Assembly (NCBI GenBank): GCA_021776775.1
Contig: JAJFFE010000336.1
Span: 1 to 48,094 of the forward strand
DNA from: Planctomycetota bacterium
Lineage (GTDB): Bacteria > Planctomycetota > UBA8108 > UBA1146 > JAJFFE01
DNA length: 48,094 nucleotides
Reading direction: 5' to 3'
Shown one piece after another: positions 17,921 to 27,401 of the stretch (its first letter is position 1; each line of letters starts with the position of its first letter). The notes below the pieces were generated by a model. That model searched no databases, was not told where the DNA came from, and saw only the letters and a list, made by a program, of their open reading frames with translations. Made by a program: the position numbers and the translations under genes.

Positions 17921-20900
17921 TCACGGGCAGGGCACTCCGACGCACCGTGGGGCAGTCGGCGTGGGGTCGACGCCGCAATTCGGGAACGGGGCAACCGGGG
18001 CGGCACCACCCGAGAACAGGTATCCGAGCAGTGCGACGGGGTCGGCGATATCGTTGGCGCCATCGTCGTTCACGTCGCGCGCCGCGTCGCACGCCAGCGG
18101 CGGTACTGCGGCGAACAGGATCGACAGTTCCGAGAGCGCGTCGGCGATGTCCACGGCACCGACGAGGTTGACGTCTCCACGTCGGAATGTCTCGTTCGCC
18201 GGATCATCCAGCGCCCACGTGATTGCCCCACGGATGTGATCGACGAAGAACGGTTCGCTGTAAGCGCTGACGTTGTGGCCGAGCGCGGTATACCAAGCGC
18301 GCCCACCGCCGAATTCGCGAGCCCACGTCATAGGGTGTGGGTCGCCCATGGTCCCGCCGGCGTACGTGCTCTCGTCGATGGTGAGTAGGACCTGCGTGGT
18401 GGGGTCGTCGGCGGGGTTGCTCTGAAAGTTGTACCACTCGTCGGTCCAGCTGAAACTCGCCGGTAGGACCACGGTGGAGGCGTGGGTCGCGTCGGTGACA
18501 TTCAGCGTGGCGAGCGACGTCCCGGGCGGGTGGTCGCTGAACCACGTCCCGAGCAACGATCCGTAGAACGCCCAGCCGTACTCGGTATCGGTAGCCGAGT
18601 GTACGCCGAGATAGACCCCGCCACCCGCGATGTAGTTCTCGAACGCTGCTTCTTCACTCGCGTTCAAGACGTCGCCGGTGGTATTGAGAAACACGACCGC
18701 ATCGAACGTGCTCAGTGATGAAAGTTCGAAGTAGGGCGCAGAGTCCTCGGCCAGAATGACCTCGAACCCTTCGTCGATCCCGAGCGCTTCGAACATGGCG
18801 ATACCGGCGGTGATCTGATTGGCATGCACGAAACCCGCGGTCTCTGTAAACACCAAGACTCGGGGCCCGGTGAAGACCTCCCGCGAAACCAGCGCCACCC
18901 AGTCCTCCGTCGGTTCACTGGGGGGCGGTCCGAGAGTGACTGCGGATCCACCGGCGAGACCTTCACCACCTGCGATCAACCCACCGCCGTTTCGGGGATC
19001 GAACCAGTCGATGCGATACGAACCGACGCCCAGCGTGAGATCGGTCGTTTGACCCGAAGGCAGGTAAACGACGTACATGTTGTCTAGTTGCGCCAACGCT
19101 ATGGCGTCTCCGGTGACCAGCGAGTCGTCCGCCTGCATCTCCCAGAACGGCGTATGGTCGTGGAAGAAGTCGAGCGCGTGTCGGGTGAGTTCCCACATGT
19201 GGTCGCGCGATCGCCAGTCTTCGCAATCGAGATCGTCGTGCGGGTAGCTGTAGCCGAAGTACCACTCGCATCCTGCACCACCGGCCATGAGGTTTCCCCA
19301 TAGGCCTTTCCGTCGCACTTCGTCGTGCTCGAAGTCAGAGGCGTCGGGCACGACGCCGTCGTTCGCCGGACCTATCTCGTCGAGGCAGACCGCCCACGGC
19401 CGGCCAGCGGCCGTGGTTTGCGAAATCCACGTCAGTGTCTTTTCGTGCACGGTGTTCAGGTTGGTCTGAATCGACCCGACCTCGAACGTCGGCTCGCCGA
19501 GCAGCGGCGTCCAAACCAAGTCTTGCTGAGATGGATACGTGTGCACATTGATCGGGTGGTCGTACGGATCGAGGCGACGAATCTCGGCCGAAAAGGCGAG
19601 TCGTTGCGCGTCCGTGTTGGTGTTCTCTTCGCCGAGGTTCCACACGAGGGCGGGATGGTGGGCGAACCGCGCCACGAGCTCACGGTAGTAGAGTCGACGC
19701 TCCAGATCTAAGTCACCGCCGTCGAGTAGCTGATCGTTTTCGGTCTCTTGCGTGATCACGTGCAGTTGCATGCCCATGGCGGTCATGTGGCTGAACACGA
19801 TCTCCCACTGGTCGAGTTTGCTGGTGTCGAACCGGAAGCGCTCCGTCGGTGCGGTCCAAGGCCAGACGTCATCACCATCGCCGGCCACGTTCATGGTCAG
19901 GAAGTAGATGGAGTTCATTCCCTTGGAAGAGAGGTAGTTGATGGCGCCGATGATTCCGTGCCCATCGCCAGAGTTCCATTGTGGGTCACCGCTCTGCCAG
20001 TCTGCGATGTGTGGCGCGTAGTCGTGCAGGAAAGTTCCGTTGTTGTCGAAGGTCCCATCGAAGCCGGAGAACGCTAAGAAGTTCTCGGGACTGTCCGCGC
20101 CTCCTTTGAGAAAGCGACTGCCGTCGCCAGCAAAGCGGAGATACCGTTCGCCGACGTGCTGTAGCAACCCTCGCGCACGAACGTCGGGCAGCGCCGCGTC
20201 GGTGGCAGTGATCATGAACGAGCCTTGGGCTCCGTTGACGCTGGCCACGACCGATCCTGCGTCGGGATCCGCTGACATCGCAATGTCAGCTCCAGTTCGC
20301 AGCAGCGCGACGTAGCTCCACTCGCCGACAGCGTCGGGCATGAACTGTACGCGCCACGCGGTACCGCTCGTCGCACCACTTTCAGCGGCATTCCCATCCG
20401 CCGCGAAGTATCCGGGCACCAGCACGCTGCGGTCGCCGTGCGTGAAACTGACGTCTAGCCGATAGTCCCGAAACGGGTTGGAGAGTGCGTCTTCAGAGCT
20501 TGCCGGCCCGTCGAACGTCACCGTGACGCGATGCCACTCTTTGGCCTCACCGGTCAACGTGCCGCCAGCCACCGCGGGGTCGATCACCGCGACGAGGACT
20601 TCGTCGAACGCCGTAGCCCCGTCGCTGTCGGTTGCGGTGAGACGAAACCGATAGGTGGATTCCGGCTGCAATCCGGTGATCGACGTTGTCGTGTCGCCGG
20701 GGTCGACGATCGTCGCGGCCAGACCGGCGGTTTGCGTCCAAACAGTCGAAGCGATCGCGGCCGTTCCCGAAGGCAGCGCCGAGCCGGAGAGCGTTGCGGC
20801 CGACTCCGGTGCGAACGGGAATCGATCGGCGCCGGCCGAGACGACCGGTGGTGTCGTAGTCGGCGTGGGTGGCGACGCCACGACTTCGAAGGTGACCGTG

Positions 20901-21319
20901 AGCAGATCTCCGGCGGTGCCGGTCGCTCCCGATCCGGTGAACGGAGTGGCCGTCAGGGTGTGCATGCCGGCGGTCGGCGTCCAAGGGTTGTAGTCACCGG
21001 ATGAATCACCCTCGAGCGCGTACGGGGCGACACTCTCCACGCTGTAAGGGACTACGCCATCGAGATCGAACCGAACGCTTCCGACCACGTCCGGATCGGT
21101 CTCGGCTCGAATGTTGAGCGCGGTACTCGGCAGCAGTGAGAGATCGATCACCGTGCCGTTCTCGACATCGAACAAGTCTGTGTCAGCTGTTGCATCGACC
21201 AAGACGAACCGGGTGACGGAGTCTGCGTGGACCGGAGTGGTCGTGAGGCACGCGCCGAGCAGGGTGGCGACAAGCACTTCTAGAGTCGCCGCGATGCGAT
21301 GTTGGGATGGGGTGGCCAC
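17921..21319 (-). CDS. Secreted multidomain protein: DUF5060, glycosidase-like barrel, ThuA domain, dockerin-like tail
   Basis: 1132 residues. GTG 21319 has AAGGAG upstream and starts a signal peptide ending TTTPVHA. Residues about 30-150 are a beta domain with PYALEGDSSGDYNPWTPTAG; about 150-245 look PKD/Ig-like; about 250-365 match DUF5060 (WHRVTVTFDGPA, MPDAVGEWSYVA). About 385-740 are a GH-A-type TIM-barrel-like region with candidate catalytic acids in VWNLGEENTN and CLDEIGPAND. About 800-1040 form a ThuA domain (PRVLVFTETAGFVHANQ, GVYLGVHSATDTEYGW, ALGHNVSAYSEPFF). The end has two calcium loops (GDVNLVGAVDIADALSEL and DVNDDGANDIADPVALLGYL) of the planctomycete dockerin-like kind. The likely job is cell-surface polysaccharide degradation, substrate unknown. 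It converges on the S41 gene. Confidence 0.85.
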   Translation of the reverse strand: MATPSQHRIAATLEVLVATLLGACLTTTPVHADSVTRFVLVDATADTDLFDVENGTVIDLSLLPSTALNIRAETDPDVVGSVRFDLDGVVPYSVESVAPYALEGDSSGDYNPWTPTAGMHTLTATPFTGSGATGTAGDLLTVTFEVVASPPTPTTTPPVVSAGADRFPFAPESAATLSGSALPSGTAAIASTVWTQTAGLAATIVDPGDTTTSITGLQPESTYRFRLTATDSDGATAFDEVLVAVIDPAVAGGTLTGEAKEWHRVTVTFDGPASSEDALSNPFRDYRLDVSFTHGDRSVLVPGYFAADGNAAESGATSGTAWRVQFMPDAVGEWSYVALLRTGADIAMSADPDAGSVVASVNGAQGSFMITATDAALPDVRARGLLQHVGERYLRFAGDGSRFLKGGADSPENFLAFSGFDGTFDNNGTFLHDYAPHIADWQSGDPQWNSGDGHGIIGAINYLSSKGMNSIYFLTMNVAGDGDDVWPWTAPTERFRFDTSKLDQWEIVFSHMTAMGMQLHVITQETENDQLLDGGDLDLERRLYYRELVARFAHHPALVWNLGEENTNTDAQRLAFSAEIRRLDPYDHPINVHTYPSQQDLVWTPLLGEPTFEVGSIQTNLNTVHEKTLTWISQTTAAGRPWAVCLDEIGPANDGVVPDASDFEHDEVRRKGLWGNLMAGGAGCEWYFGYSYPHDDLDCEDWRSRDHMWELTRHALDFFHDHTPFWEMQADDSLVTGDAIALAQLDNMYVVYLPSGQTTDLTLGVGSYRIDWFDPRNGGGLIAGGEGLAGGSAVTLGPPPSEPTEDWVALVSREVFTGPRVLVFTETAGFVHANQITAGIAMFEALGIDEGFEVILAEDSAPYFELSSLSTFDAVVFLNTTGDVLNASEEAAFENYIAGGGVYLGVHSATDTEYGWAFYGSLLGTWFSDHPPGTSLATLNVTDATHASTVVLPASFSWTDEWYNFQSNPADDPTTQVLLTIDESTYAGGTMGDPHPMTWAREFGGGRAWYTALGHNVSAYSEPFFVDHIRGAITWALDDPANETFRRGDVNLVGAVDIADALSELSILFAAVPPLACDAARDVNDDGANDIADPVALLGYLFSGGAAPVAPFPNCGVDPTPTAPRCVGVPCP

Positions 21320-21476
21320 GGGTGCTCCTTGGATGGACAGAGGATTGAGTCGAGCCGCTTCTGGGATGGAACACGCTGCTCGTCGATGCGTCAATGACCG
21401 AGGTCGCCAGATCGTCGAACCGAAGATGCTTTCCGCTTCTTGAGCCGCTCTGTCACTAACCTTTCAGCGAAAGCAC

Positions 21477-22367
21477 TTACGGATATCGCAGTGCGAGCAC
21501 GAACGTCGTCCAATGCTCGTGAAATGCGGCCATGTCTGGTTCGTCGAGCACTCGAACCAGGGTGGCGTAGCCGGTCGGGTCGGTCGCGTGATGCTCGACG
21601 AACTCTCGGTAGTACCGACGCAATAGCCCGCGATCCTGCAGGTAGTAGAGAAGGTAGCGGGCTTGTGCGTAGTTGGTGCCACGATCGCGCTCGTAGAACT
21701 CTTCTGTCGTCGTCGAACAGAGCTCTTCGAAGGTGGGAACTCGGTCTTGACGAATCGCCATCTGAAGGCGTTCGAGTCGCCAGTTCGTCAAACCCCAGAT
21801 CTCGCCGTTTTTCTCACGAGATTGCTCGTAGAGGGAACCGAGTCCCTCGTTGAACCACGCCGGGCACTTCGGGAAGTTGGCCTCGACGAAGGGGTGAACG
21901 ATCTCGTGGACCAACGTGCCGCCGCCGGTTGCAATGTTCATGACCAAGACACCGTCGGATGACGAGTAGTACCCGAATGGGGTGCGCGGCCGAGAACCGA
22001 ACAGCTCTCGCACGTGCTTCTCATAGCTCTCCTTGTCCTTGAACAACCAGATGTCGAGGATCCTGGGGTCGCGATCGAAGTAGCTCTTCTTGAGAAGGTC
22101 GGTCGCCCACCGGATGGTCGTCTTGGAGCGGCGGCGGATCGTCTCCAGCGACTCGTCGCCGATCACGACGAACGGCTTTTCGATCACAATGTGAAACCCG
22201 TCGTGCGGGAGTTGCTTCTCGAGCGCGCCGATGTGTTTGGCGTACGCGGCGTCGCTGTGCGGTGGTAGTGCGGGGTCGCTGAACTCGTCGGGTTCGGGAC
22301 GTTCAGCGCAGTTTGCGAGGAACAGCGGGACGAGCGTGGCGAAGAGTATCCAATGGTGCAGCTTCAC
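21477..22367 (-). CDS. HEXXH metallopeptidase-like lipoprotein
   Basis: 296 residues from GTG 22367, which has AAAGGAG upstream. The N-terminus has a lipoprotein signal (LHHWILFATLVPLFLANC, lipidated Cys20). The zinc motif HEIVH is at 154-158 in GGGTLVHEIVHPFVEANF, followed by WFNEGLGSLYEQ, where a Glu supplies the third ligand, as in gluzincin (peptidase MA-like, DUF1570-type) families. The spacing of about 20 residues fits. The protein is therefore a probable zinc-dependent peptidase anchored to a membrane; its substrate is not known. It is transcribed divergently from the SIMPL gene, with a 299-bp spacer. Confidence 0.82.
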   Translation of the reverse strand: MKLHHWILFATLVPLFLANCAERPEPDEFSDPALPPHSDAAYAKHIGALEKQLPHDGFHIVIEKPFVVIGDESLETIRRRSKTTIRWATDLLKKSYFDRDPRILDIWLFKDKESYEKHVRELFGSRPRTPFGYYSSSDGVLVMNIATGGGTLVHEIVHPFVEANFPKCPAWFNEGLGSLYEQSREKNGEIWGLTNWRLERLQMAIRQDRVPTFEELCSTTTEEFYERDRGTNYAQARYLLYYLQDRGLLRRYYREFVEHHATDPTGYATLVRVLDEPDMAAFHEHWTTFVLALRYP

Positions 22368-22666
22368 GGAGCTCCTTTCGAACCCTTCGGGCGGTCGTCG
22401 ACCGGACGGCAATGGTAGCCAGTAGAGCGAGCGGAGTGGCCACGTTCCTGCCGAAAACTCCCGTCGAGTTGCGACACCGGACATGCCTGCTCGACAGGGA
22501 CGCGTCGATCGTGAGCGGATCTCTGCGCGACCGTGAGCGAAGAAGTTCGTACGTGGCGTTTCATCGACGGCGGATTTCCCCAAGATAGCGACGGCTCCGC
22601 AGACTTTCGAGTCAGCAGCGTCTCTGTCGACGAGGGACCGCGAATACACGAAGAAGGAGATGGACC
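22368..22666. other. Divergent intergenic region, 299 bp
   Basis: This separates the HEXXH lipoprotein (minus) from the SIMPL gene (plus) and should carry both promoters. The lipoprotein frame is open through most of it, but the translation is Arg/Ser-rich and precedes a clear SD and signal peptide. No repeat, RNA gene or promoter consensus was recognised. Confidence 0.4.
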
Positions 22667-23626
22667 ATGATTCGTTACAAGTACGTCATCGCGTTGACTC
22701 TGGTCGGGCTTTGCTTTGTTCCGCTGGCGACAGCGGTCGCACAGCTCGGTGGCTCTCGCGCCGGCGTCGCGGCGACATCGAGTTCGCCGTCCGGCCACTC
22801 CCGGGTTCCACTGTTGACTGTTCTCGAACCCGAGGCAGCGGAAGGCTACATCACGGTCGATGGACAAGTCGAACTCCGGCTGCCTCCGACCAAGATCCGC
22901 ATCGTTTTGGCCGTCACCGCGGAAGCGACAGGCCCGGCCGAATGTAAGCGCCTGGTTCAGCAAAAAGTGTCTTTGCTCGCCGCCGCCTGGGAAGAAATGG
23001 GAGTACCGATCGACGATATCGTCGAGGACTTCGTCGCGGTGCTTCCGCGATACGACTTCGTGGTCGAGAAGGTTCGCGATCGAGACATGGCGGTCGAGAA
23101 GCGCGTCGGCTTCACCATGCAATCGAACTTGCATGTGGCGGCCGACGGCGACGTGCAAGCGATGGAAATTCTCGACGTCGCGTTCGCGCACGATATAGCC
23201 GACATCATTGCGTTCGACTACTGGAACGACGAACTCGATCGCGCAAAGGTCGAGGCCCGTGAGCAAGCGGTGAACGCGGCGCGCGAGAAGGCCGATGTTC
23301 TGTTCGGTGCACTCTTCGACCCGCGACCACCGCTCATCAACGTGCAGGAGTCGACGAACGTGATCTATCCACAGTCGTTGTACGAGTCGTTCACGAACGT
23401 GAACGCCGCCCACTACCAACCGAGTTACTCGCGCGGATCGATGCCCGAGGTGCGAACGTATCGACCAAAGAATACGTACTACCGGGGCCTCTATCCGGAT
23501 GCTGACGTGCAGCCACGTTCGCTGCCGATGCGGGCTGAACTCTCGGTGGTGTCGACGGTGCGCCTCTACTACCAGTCGCCCTCGACCAGACCGAAGGCAC
23601 TACCCAAGCCCGGATCAAGAAAGTGA
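22667..23626 (+). CDS. SIMPL-domain (DUF541) secreted protein
   Basis: 319 residues; ATG 22667 has AAGGAGA upstream. A signal peptide ends near VPLATAVAQ. Residues about 60-240 have the SIMPL pattern: ITVDGQVELRLPPTKIRIVL, then a long helix with VSLLAAAWEEMGVPIDDIVE, then VGFTMQSNLHVAADG, then REQAVNAAREKADVL. SIMPL (DUF541) proteins are periplasmic or outer-membrane-associated and form oligomeric shells; their cellular role is mostly unknown. The last 80 residues are Tyr/Pro-rich and low in predicted structure. A hairpin follows directly at 23625, shared with the convergent kelch gene. Confidence 0.85.
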   Translation: MIRYKYVIALTLVGLCFVPLATAVAQLGGSRAGVAATSSSPSGHSRVPLLTVLEPEAAEGYITVDGQVELRLPPTKIRIVLAVTAEATGPAECKRLVQQKVSLLAAAWEEMGVPIDDIVEDFVAVLPRYDFVVEKVRDRDMAVEKRVGFTMQSNLHVAADGDVQAMEILDVAFAHDIADIIAFDYWNDELDRAKVEAREQAVNAAREKADVLFGALFDPRPPLINVQESTNVIYPQSLYESFTNVNAAHYQPSYSRGSMPEVRTYRPKNTYYRGLYPDADVQPRSLPMRAELSVVSTVRLYYQSPSTRPKALPKPGSRK

Positions 23627-23659
23627 CCACGCGAGACCGGATCGAGATCCCGCGTGGTC
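23625..23659. terminator. Bidirectional terminator-like hairpin between convergent genes
   Basis: 23625-23633 (GACCACGCG) pairs exactly with 23651-23659. Between them, GGAT and ATCC pair around a CGAG loop. It overlaps the SIMPL stop codon (23626) and lies 19 bases before the kelch gene end at 23678, the expected place for a shared terminator. No T-tract is visible on either strand. Confidence 0.6.
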
Positions 23660-23677
23660 GAACGCATCGCCAATGGT

Positions 23678-25564
23678 CTACGGGTGGGCTCCGTTTGCAT
23701 TGACCTGGAGGTAGATCTCGCTTCCGACAGAGACCGGCTCGCCACCCCACGTTCCATAGAACTCAACGCCGCCGCCGACGACCAACAAGCGGTCGTCGGG
23801 CGTGTGCAAGACACCATCTTCCCCGGGTACCTTGTTCAGCGTGTGTCCCATGCGTTCGCGACGTAGCAATCCGGTGAGCAGTAACTCGTCTCCGTAGCCC
23901 GAGTCTTCTTGATTGTCCGGGACCAAGGAATCGGACTGCAGCCACGTTCCCGTGATTCCGGTGGGGTTCAACGGCGTCCGGTTTCGCGACTGGCTCCACG
24001 GTGGGGGAATGTCCTCCGGTGGCAAGTCTAGGTTGACCAGGAACTCTTCGATGACTCCGTCACCGTCCAAGTCTCCTCGATCGAGCGGATCCCAGAACGG
24101 ATCGTAGTACTCGAAGCCACGGACGACTTCGGCTTGGCACGGCAGCCCCGCCCCGATCAACGATTGATAGCAACCGGTCGGCGTCGGCACGACACCGATT
24201 CCTCCCCCGGTCACCGCCCAGTTGGTCACGTGCTGGACTCCGTCGTAGGTTCGCACCGTGACGGCCATTTCGGTGTCGGAGTACGTTCGGCCGATCACGG
24301 TGCAGTTCATGGGATCGGCCACCACGCTTTCGAGCGAGTTGACCGCCATCGGTGCGTTCTCCTCGAAGAACTGAATACCGGCGGCGGGGCCGAACCCCGA
24401 GAACGTACAGACGATGACTTCGGACTGTACGTTCGAGAACGCGCAGTTCGCCCCGGAGTTGTCGCCGCCGATGAATAGCGCCACGTTGGCGACCCCGAGC
24501 ACGCCGTCGAGCGTGTGATTGCGGAACTCGCCGACGTTCTCCGCAGCGCCGCCGTTCATCCGCTGAAGCATGTTCAGTCCAGGCGCCGTCGAGTTGAATC
24601 CCGTCGTTTGATCGTAGAACTCGAGCGACGATTGGTTGGCTTGACCCTGGAATCCGGGGAACTTCAGGTCGGGCGCAAAGACACCGGACAGGGTTTGGTA
24701 GCCGGAACTGAACAGCACGACGTCGTCCGAGGTCCCGAGGACTTCGTCGAATCCGGCGACTGTCACCGCCACGTGATCGCCGCGACCGCGCGGCGTTTGA
24801 AACTCGCTGATGTCGCCGGTGATATCCTGGGCCGGCTCGAACGTGCGCGAGGAAGCGTTGTAGACCTCGAACGACTTCACCGTGGGGAACACTGTGATGG
24901 TGAACTGGAAGAACGGGCTGCCGGGCGGGAAGTTCGGGTCGATGATCGTCTCGGCCACAGATCGTTGTCCGCCCGCGATCAATACTTTCCCGTTCGGAAG
25001 GGTGTTCGCCGTGTGCCGAAAGCGCGGCGTGATCATCTCGTTCCCGGGCTCGATGCCGTTCGGATTGAACTCACGAAGCTGCGGGTCGAAAATCTCCGCA
25101 GTTGCGATCGCTTCGGACGTCAAGATGTCGAACGCTCCTCCGGCGACGAGCACCGTTCCGTCATCGAGCAGCGTAGACGTGTGATAGATCCGTCCTCCGT
25201 TGATCATGGTGATTGGATCGCCGATGAAGTTGGTGTCGATGAAGTCTCCGGAGATGCTCTCCGGAGGAGGGTTGTCGAAGAGGCTTTGATTGAAGACCTC
25301 GACGGTGTCGAGCGACGTGAAGCTGTTCTCATCGGTGCCACCGATGACGACGACTTGTCCGTTGTCGAGTGACGTCGCGGTATGGAAATAGCGATTCGTT
25401 TCGAGGGGCGGTCCAATGTAAGAGAAGTTGTCGGTCGGCAACGGCGCTGCTGCGTTGCTCACCCCTGGAATCTGCGTGTTGTTGCCGCTACGTCCGCCGG
25501 AGTTGCATCCGGCCAAACTCAAGGTTGCCGCGGCGAGTACCAAGGCCACGTTCCGTATCTTCAT
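23678..25564 (-). CDS. Kelch-repeat beta-propeller lipoprotein
   Basis: 628 residues from ATG 25564, which starts a lipoprotein signal with lipobox SLAGC (LVLAAATLSLAGCNSGG). The body contains repeated kelch-type blades with the form (D/N)G-x-V-x-(V/I)-x-GG: LDNGQVVVIGGTDEN, LDDGTVLVAGGAFD, LPNGKVLIAGGQRS and others, interspersed with TATSLDNG/TSTLLDDG/HTANTLPNG lead-ins. This is a galactose-oxidase-like propeller, but no catalytic Tyr/His/Cys set could be confirmed. It probably binds ligand or proteins on the cell surface. The C-terminal region (GHTLNKVPGEDGVLHTPDDR) closes the propeller. Confidence 0.85.
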   Translation of the reverse strand: MKIRNVALVLAAATLSLAGCNSGGRSGNNTQIPGVSNAAAPLPTDNFSYIGPPLETNRYFHTATSLDNGQVVVIGGTDENSFTSLDTVEVFNQSLFDNPPPESISGDFIDTNFIGDPITMINGGRIYHTSTLLDDGTVLVAGGAFDILTSEAIATAEIFDPQLREFNPNGIEPGNEMITPRFRHTANTLPNGKVLIAGGQRSVAETIIDPNFPPGSPFFQFTITVFPTVKSFEVYNASSRTFEPAQDITGDISEFQTPRGRGDHVAVTVAGFDEVLGTSDDVVLFSSGYQTLSGVFAPDLKFPGFQGQANQSSLEFYDQTTGFNSTAPGLNMLQRMNGGAAENVGEFRNHTLDGVLGVANVALFIGGDNSGANCAFSNVQSEVIVCTFSGFGPAAGIQFFEENAPMAVNSLESVVADPMNCTVIGRTYSDTEMAVTVRTYDGVQHVTNWAVTGGGIGVVPTPTGCYQSLIGAGLPCQAEVVRGFEYYDPFWDPLDRGDLDGDGVIEEFLVNLDLPPEDIPPPWSQSRNRTPLNPTGITGTWLQSDSLVPDNQEDSGYGDELLLTGLLRRERMGHTLNKVPGEDGVLHTPDDRLLVVGGGVEFYGTWGGEPVSVGSEIYLQVNANGAHP

Positions 25565-25748
25565 GGTGACGATGTCTTCCTTTGTCTTCGCGGTGCCGTC
25601 GGGCGCCGCGCCATGTGAGGGAATCTCGAGGTGTTGTTCCCCTTTGCTGCCACGGCGACGTTGCCGCGGTGGCGCGCGCGGAGTCACGCGCTCTCAACGA
25701 ATTCGAGAGAGCGTTGCGTAGTCGGAGGGAAGTGGTGTCGACACGCCG

Positions 25749-26591
25749 TCAGCGGCCGAACCGTTCGAACATCTCGACGGTTCGCTTGGCGTTGTCGATG
25801 AGGCTCTGTTGGGCTCCGCATTCAGCGCCGCGCCGGATGAACGTCTTGTAGTGATCGATCGCTTTCGACATCAGCGCCCGATTTCCGTAAGAGTTCGGAT
25901 CAGACGAGATCGTCAATGCCGCGTGCCGGTGGTAGGCGTAGACGCCCTTGAACGATCCCGCCTTCGGGTCGAGGTCGATCACCTTCTTGTAGGCGGCGAT
26001 TGCAAGCGACGGTTCGTCTTCCTGTTCGTACAACGTGGCGAGGTCGAAGTGCACTCGCCAGTCCTTCGGCGCGCTCTTCGCGGTTGCCGTCAGCCGGACG
26101 ATTGCGTCGGCGCGGGACCCTGCCTTCACATCGAGCGCCGCGTGCACGCGCTGTAGCTTGACGAAGAGTTCCGGTTGCTTCTTGGCATCGATCAGCGCGT
26201 CGGCTTTGTTGAGGCTCTTCTTTGCCGCCTTGAACTGGTTGCCTGCTACTTGTGCCTGAGCGCGACGCAGCGCGACTTGGGGACGATCCGGGATCAGTCG
26301 ATCCGCTTTCTTGAGGAGGCTCAACGACTGCTTTACCGAACCGTGTTCCAGCGCGATCACCGCGAGGGTGTAGGTCGCATTGAATCGTTCCTTGGTCGAA
26401 GCCTTCCGGTTCTTCATCAACGAGTTCAGTGCTTTGACCGCTTTTGTGGTTTGGCCCGCGTTGTAGAGATCCCAGCCTTTCGCGAACGCGGCGTCAGTGG
26501 GAACGACTCGTTCGTCGGTCGACGCGATGCATGGAACTGTTACCAGAACGAACGCCAGCACACTCGGCGCGACTTGTCTCAATGCCGTCAA
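25749..26591 (-). CDS. Secreted tetratricopeptide-repeat protein
   Basis: 280 residues. The start is TTG 26591, with GGGACAG upstream and a signal peptide immediately after it (VAPSVLAFVLVTVPCIAS). The body is a string of TPR-like helix pairs: AFAKGWDLYNAGQTTKAVKALNS, LALIA-type repeats, and DWRVHFDLATLYEQEDEPSLAI, then AYKKVIDLDPKAGSFKG. TPR proteins act as protein-protein scaffolds; the partner is unknown. The gene is followed in the same direction by the kelch gene (184 bp later), with a weak hairpin (about 25649-25673) in between. It is not obviously part of an operon. Confidence 0.8.
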   Translation of the reverse strand: MTALRQVAPSVLAFVLVTVPCIASTDERVVPTDAAFAKGWDLYNAGQTTKAVKALNSLMKNRKASTKERFNATYTLAVIALEHGSVKQSLSLLKKADRLIPDRPQVALRRAQAQVAGNQFKAAKKSLNKADALIDAKKQPELFVKLQRVHAALDVKAGSRADAIVRLTATAKSAPKDWRVHFDLATLYEQEDEPSLAIAAYKKVIDLDPKAGSFKGVYAYHRHAALTISSDPNSYGNRALMSKAIDHYKTFIRRGAECGAQQSLIDNAKRTVEMFERFGR

Positions 26592-26742
26592 TGGACTGTC
26601 CCGTCATGTTTGCTTTGGAAGAGGGAGGTGGCCCGTCGGTCGTGCACGCCGGTACCGACGAGCCCGCCTCCGGAACTGTAGGAGACGATCTCGGCCCTGT
26701 CGGCAATGTGTGGGGTTCAGTCGACAGTCCGAGGCGACGTCG

Positions 26743-26937
26743 CTACAGCTCGAGTTCAGTCAGTTCGACCGTGGCGACCGTGAGCTCCGTGACGACGCGG
26801 TAGCCTTCGTGAGCAGCGTTCTGTGCAACAGGGCACATGTGCTGACACGAACGCTGACCCGACTTTCCGTCAGCGGCTGACGCGGGCGTCAGAGCAGCGA
26901 AAGCAACCGTCAGCAGTACAGCGACGAGCGTGCGCAT
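26743..26937 (-). CDS. Small secreted peptide with CxxxC, 64 residues
   Basis: ATG 26937 has GGAGG upstream, and residues 1-22 form a clear signal peptide (MRTLVAVLLTVAFAALTPAS, then AA). The mature part is about 42 residues: DGKSGQRSCQHMCPVAQNAA, then HEGYRVVTELTVATVELTEL. The two Cys residues form a C-x3-C pair that could make a disulfide or bind metal. No family is recognised. An inverted repeat lies just upstream (26954-27020). The signal peptide and SD make a real gene likely. Confidence 0.65.
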   Translation of the reverse strand: MRTLVAVLLTVAFAALTPASAADGKSGQRSCQHMCPVAQNAAHEGYRVVTELTVATVELTELEL

Positions 26938-27380
26938 AGGTCCTCCGTCCCTTCCAAAGAATTTTTGAGGGATGTCAGTCACTAAAGAACTCTCATCCAC
27001 GGCGCCCTCAAACTTTTTGGAAATATCGTCGGGCTCACGTGAAGGGAGAGTCGCTCGAGCTCACGACTTCAGTTCGACCGTTGTCATGCGCCGGGTGAGT
27101 GCTACGATCTCGGTCCCTCCAAGATCATGTTGCGTACTCGCGTCGAATGTCGACGCGCACCCGCTCAGAGAACCGGCTTACGCTGGGTTCGACCGAGTGG
27201 ATACTGCAGCAGCAGAGACGCCGAGCGTTCGGAGCACTCCCTCGCACACCCCGCAACGGCTTGCGAAGATCGATTCGCACGACCCAACTTGACCGGTCGT
27301 TCCCGCGGGACCACCGGTAACGCCGGTGGGAAACACAGTGTGGAGGATCGCGAGATACGCCGGCCAAGGGGCGGCGCCTC
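26938..27380. other. Intergenic region, about 440 bp
   Basis: This lies between the small secreted peptide (minus) and the ECF sigma gene (plus), so it should contain both promoters. It is locally AT-richer (26950-27030) than the rest of the window. It contains the inverted repeat at 26954-27020. Candidate frames inside it look non-coding. No promoter consensus was recognised. Confidence 0.4.
26954..27020. promoter_or_regulatory. Imperfect inverted repeat upstream of the small secreted peptide
   Basis: CCAAA at 26954-26958 pairs with TTTGG at 27016-27020, and TTTGAGGG at 26964-26971 pairs with CCCTCAAA at 27005-27012. Internal unpaired bases separate the arms. The near arm begins 17 bases upstream of the start codon at 26937, so the repeat could be an operator or a leader hairpin. 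The role is not known. Confidence 0.35.
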
Positions 27381-27401
27381 GTGTTGGATCCGAACGCTAG
27401 A

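Noticed and set aside
24515..25372. Plus-strand frame of 285 codons inside the kelch gene
   Set aside because: It is Arg/Val/Asp-rich without motifs, and the opposite strand encodes clear kelch blades.
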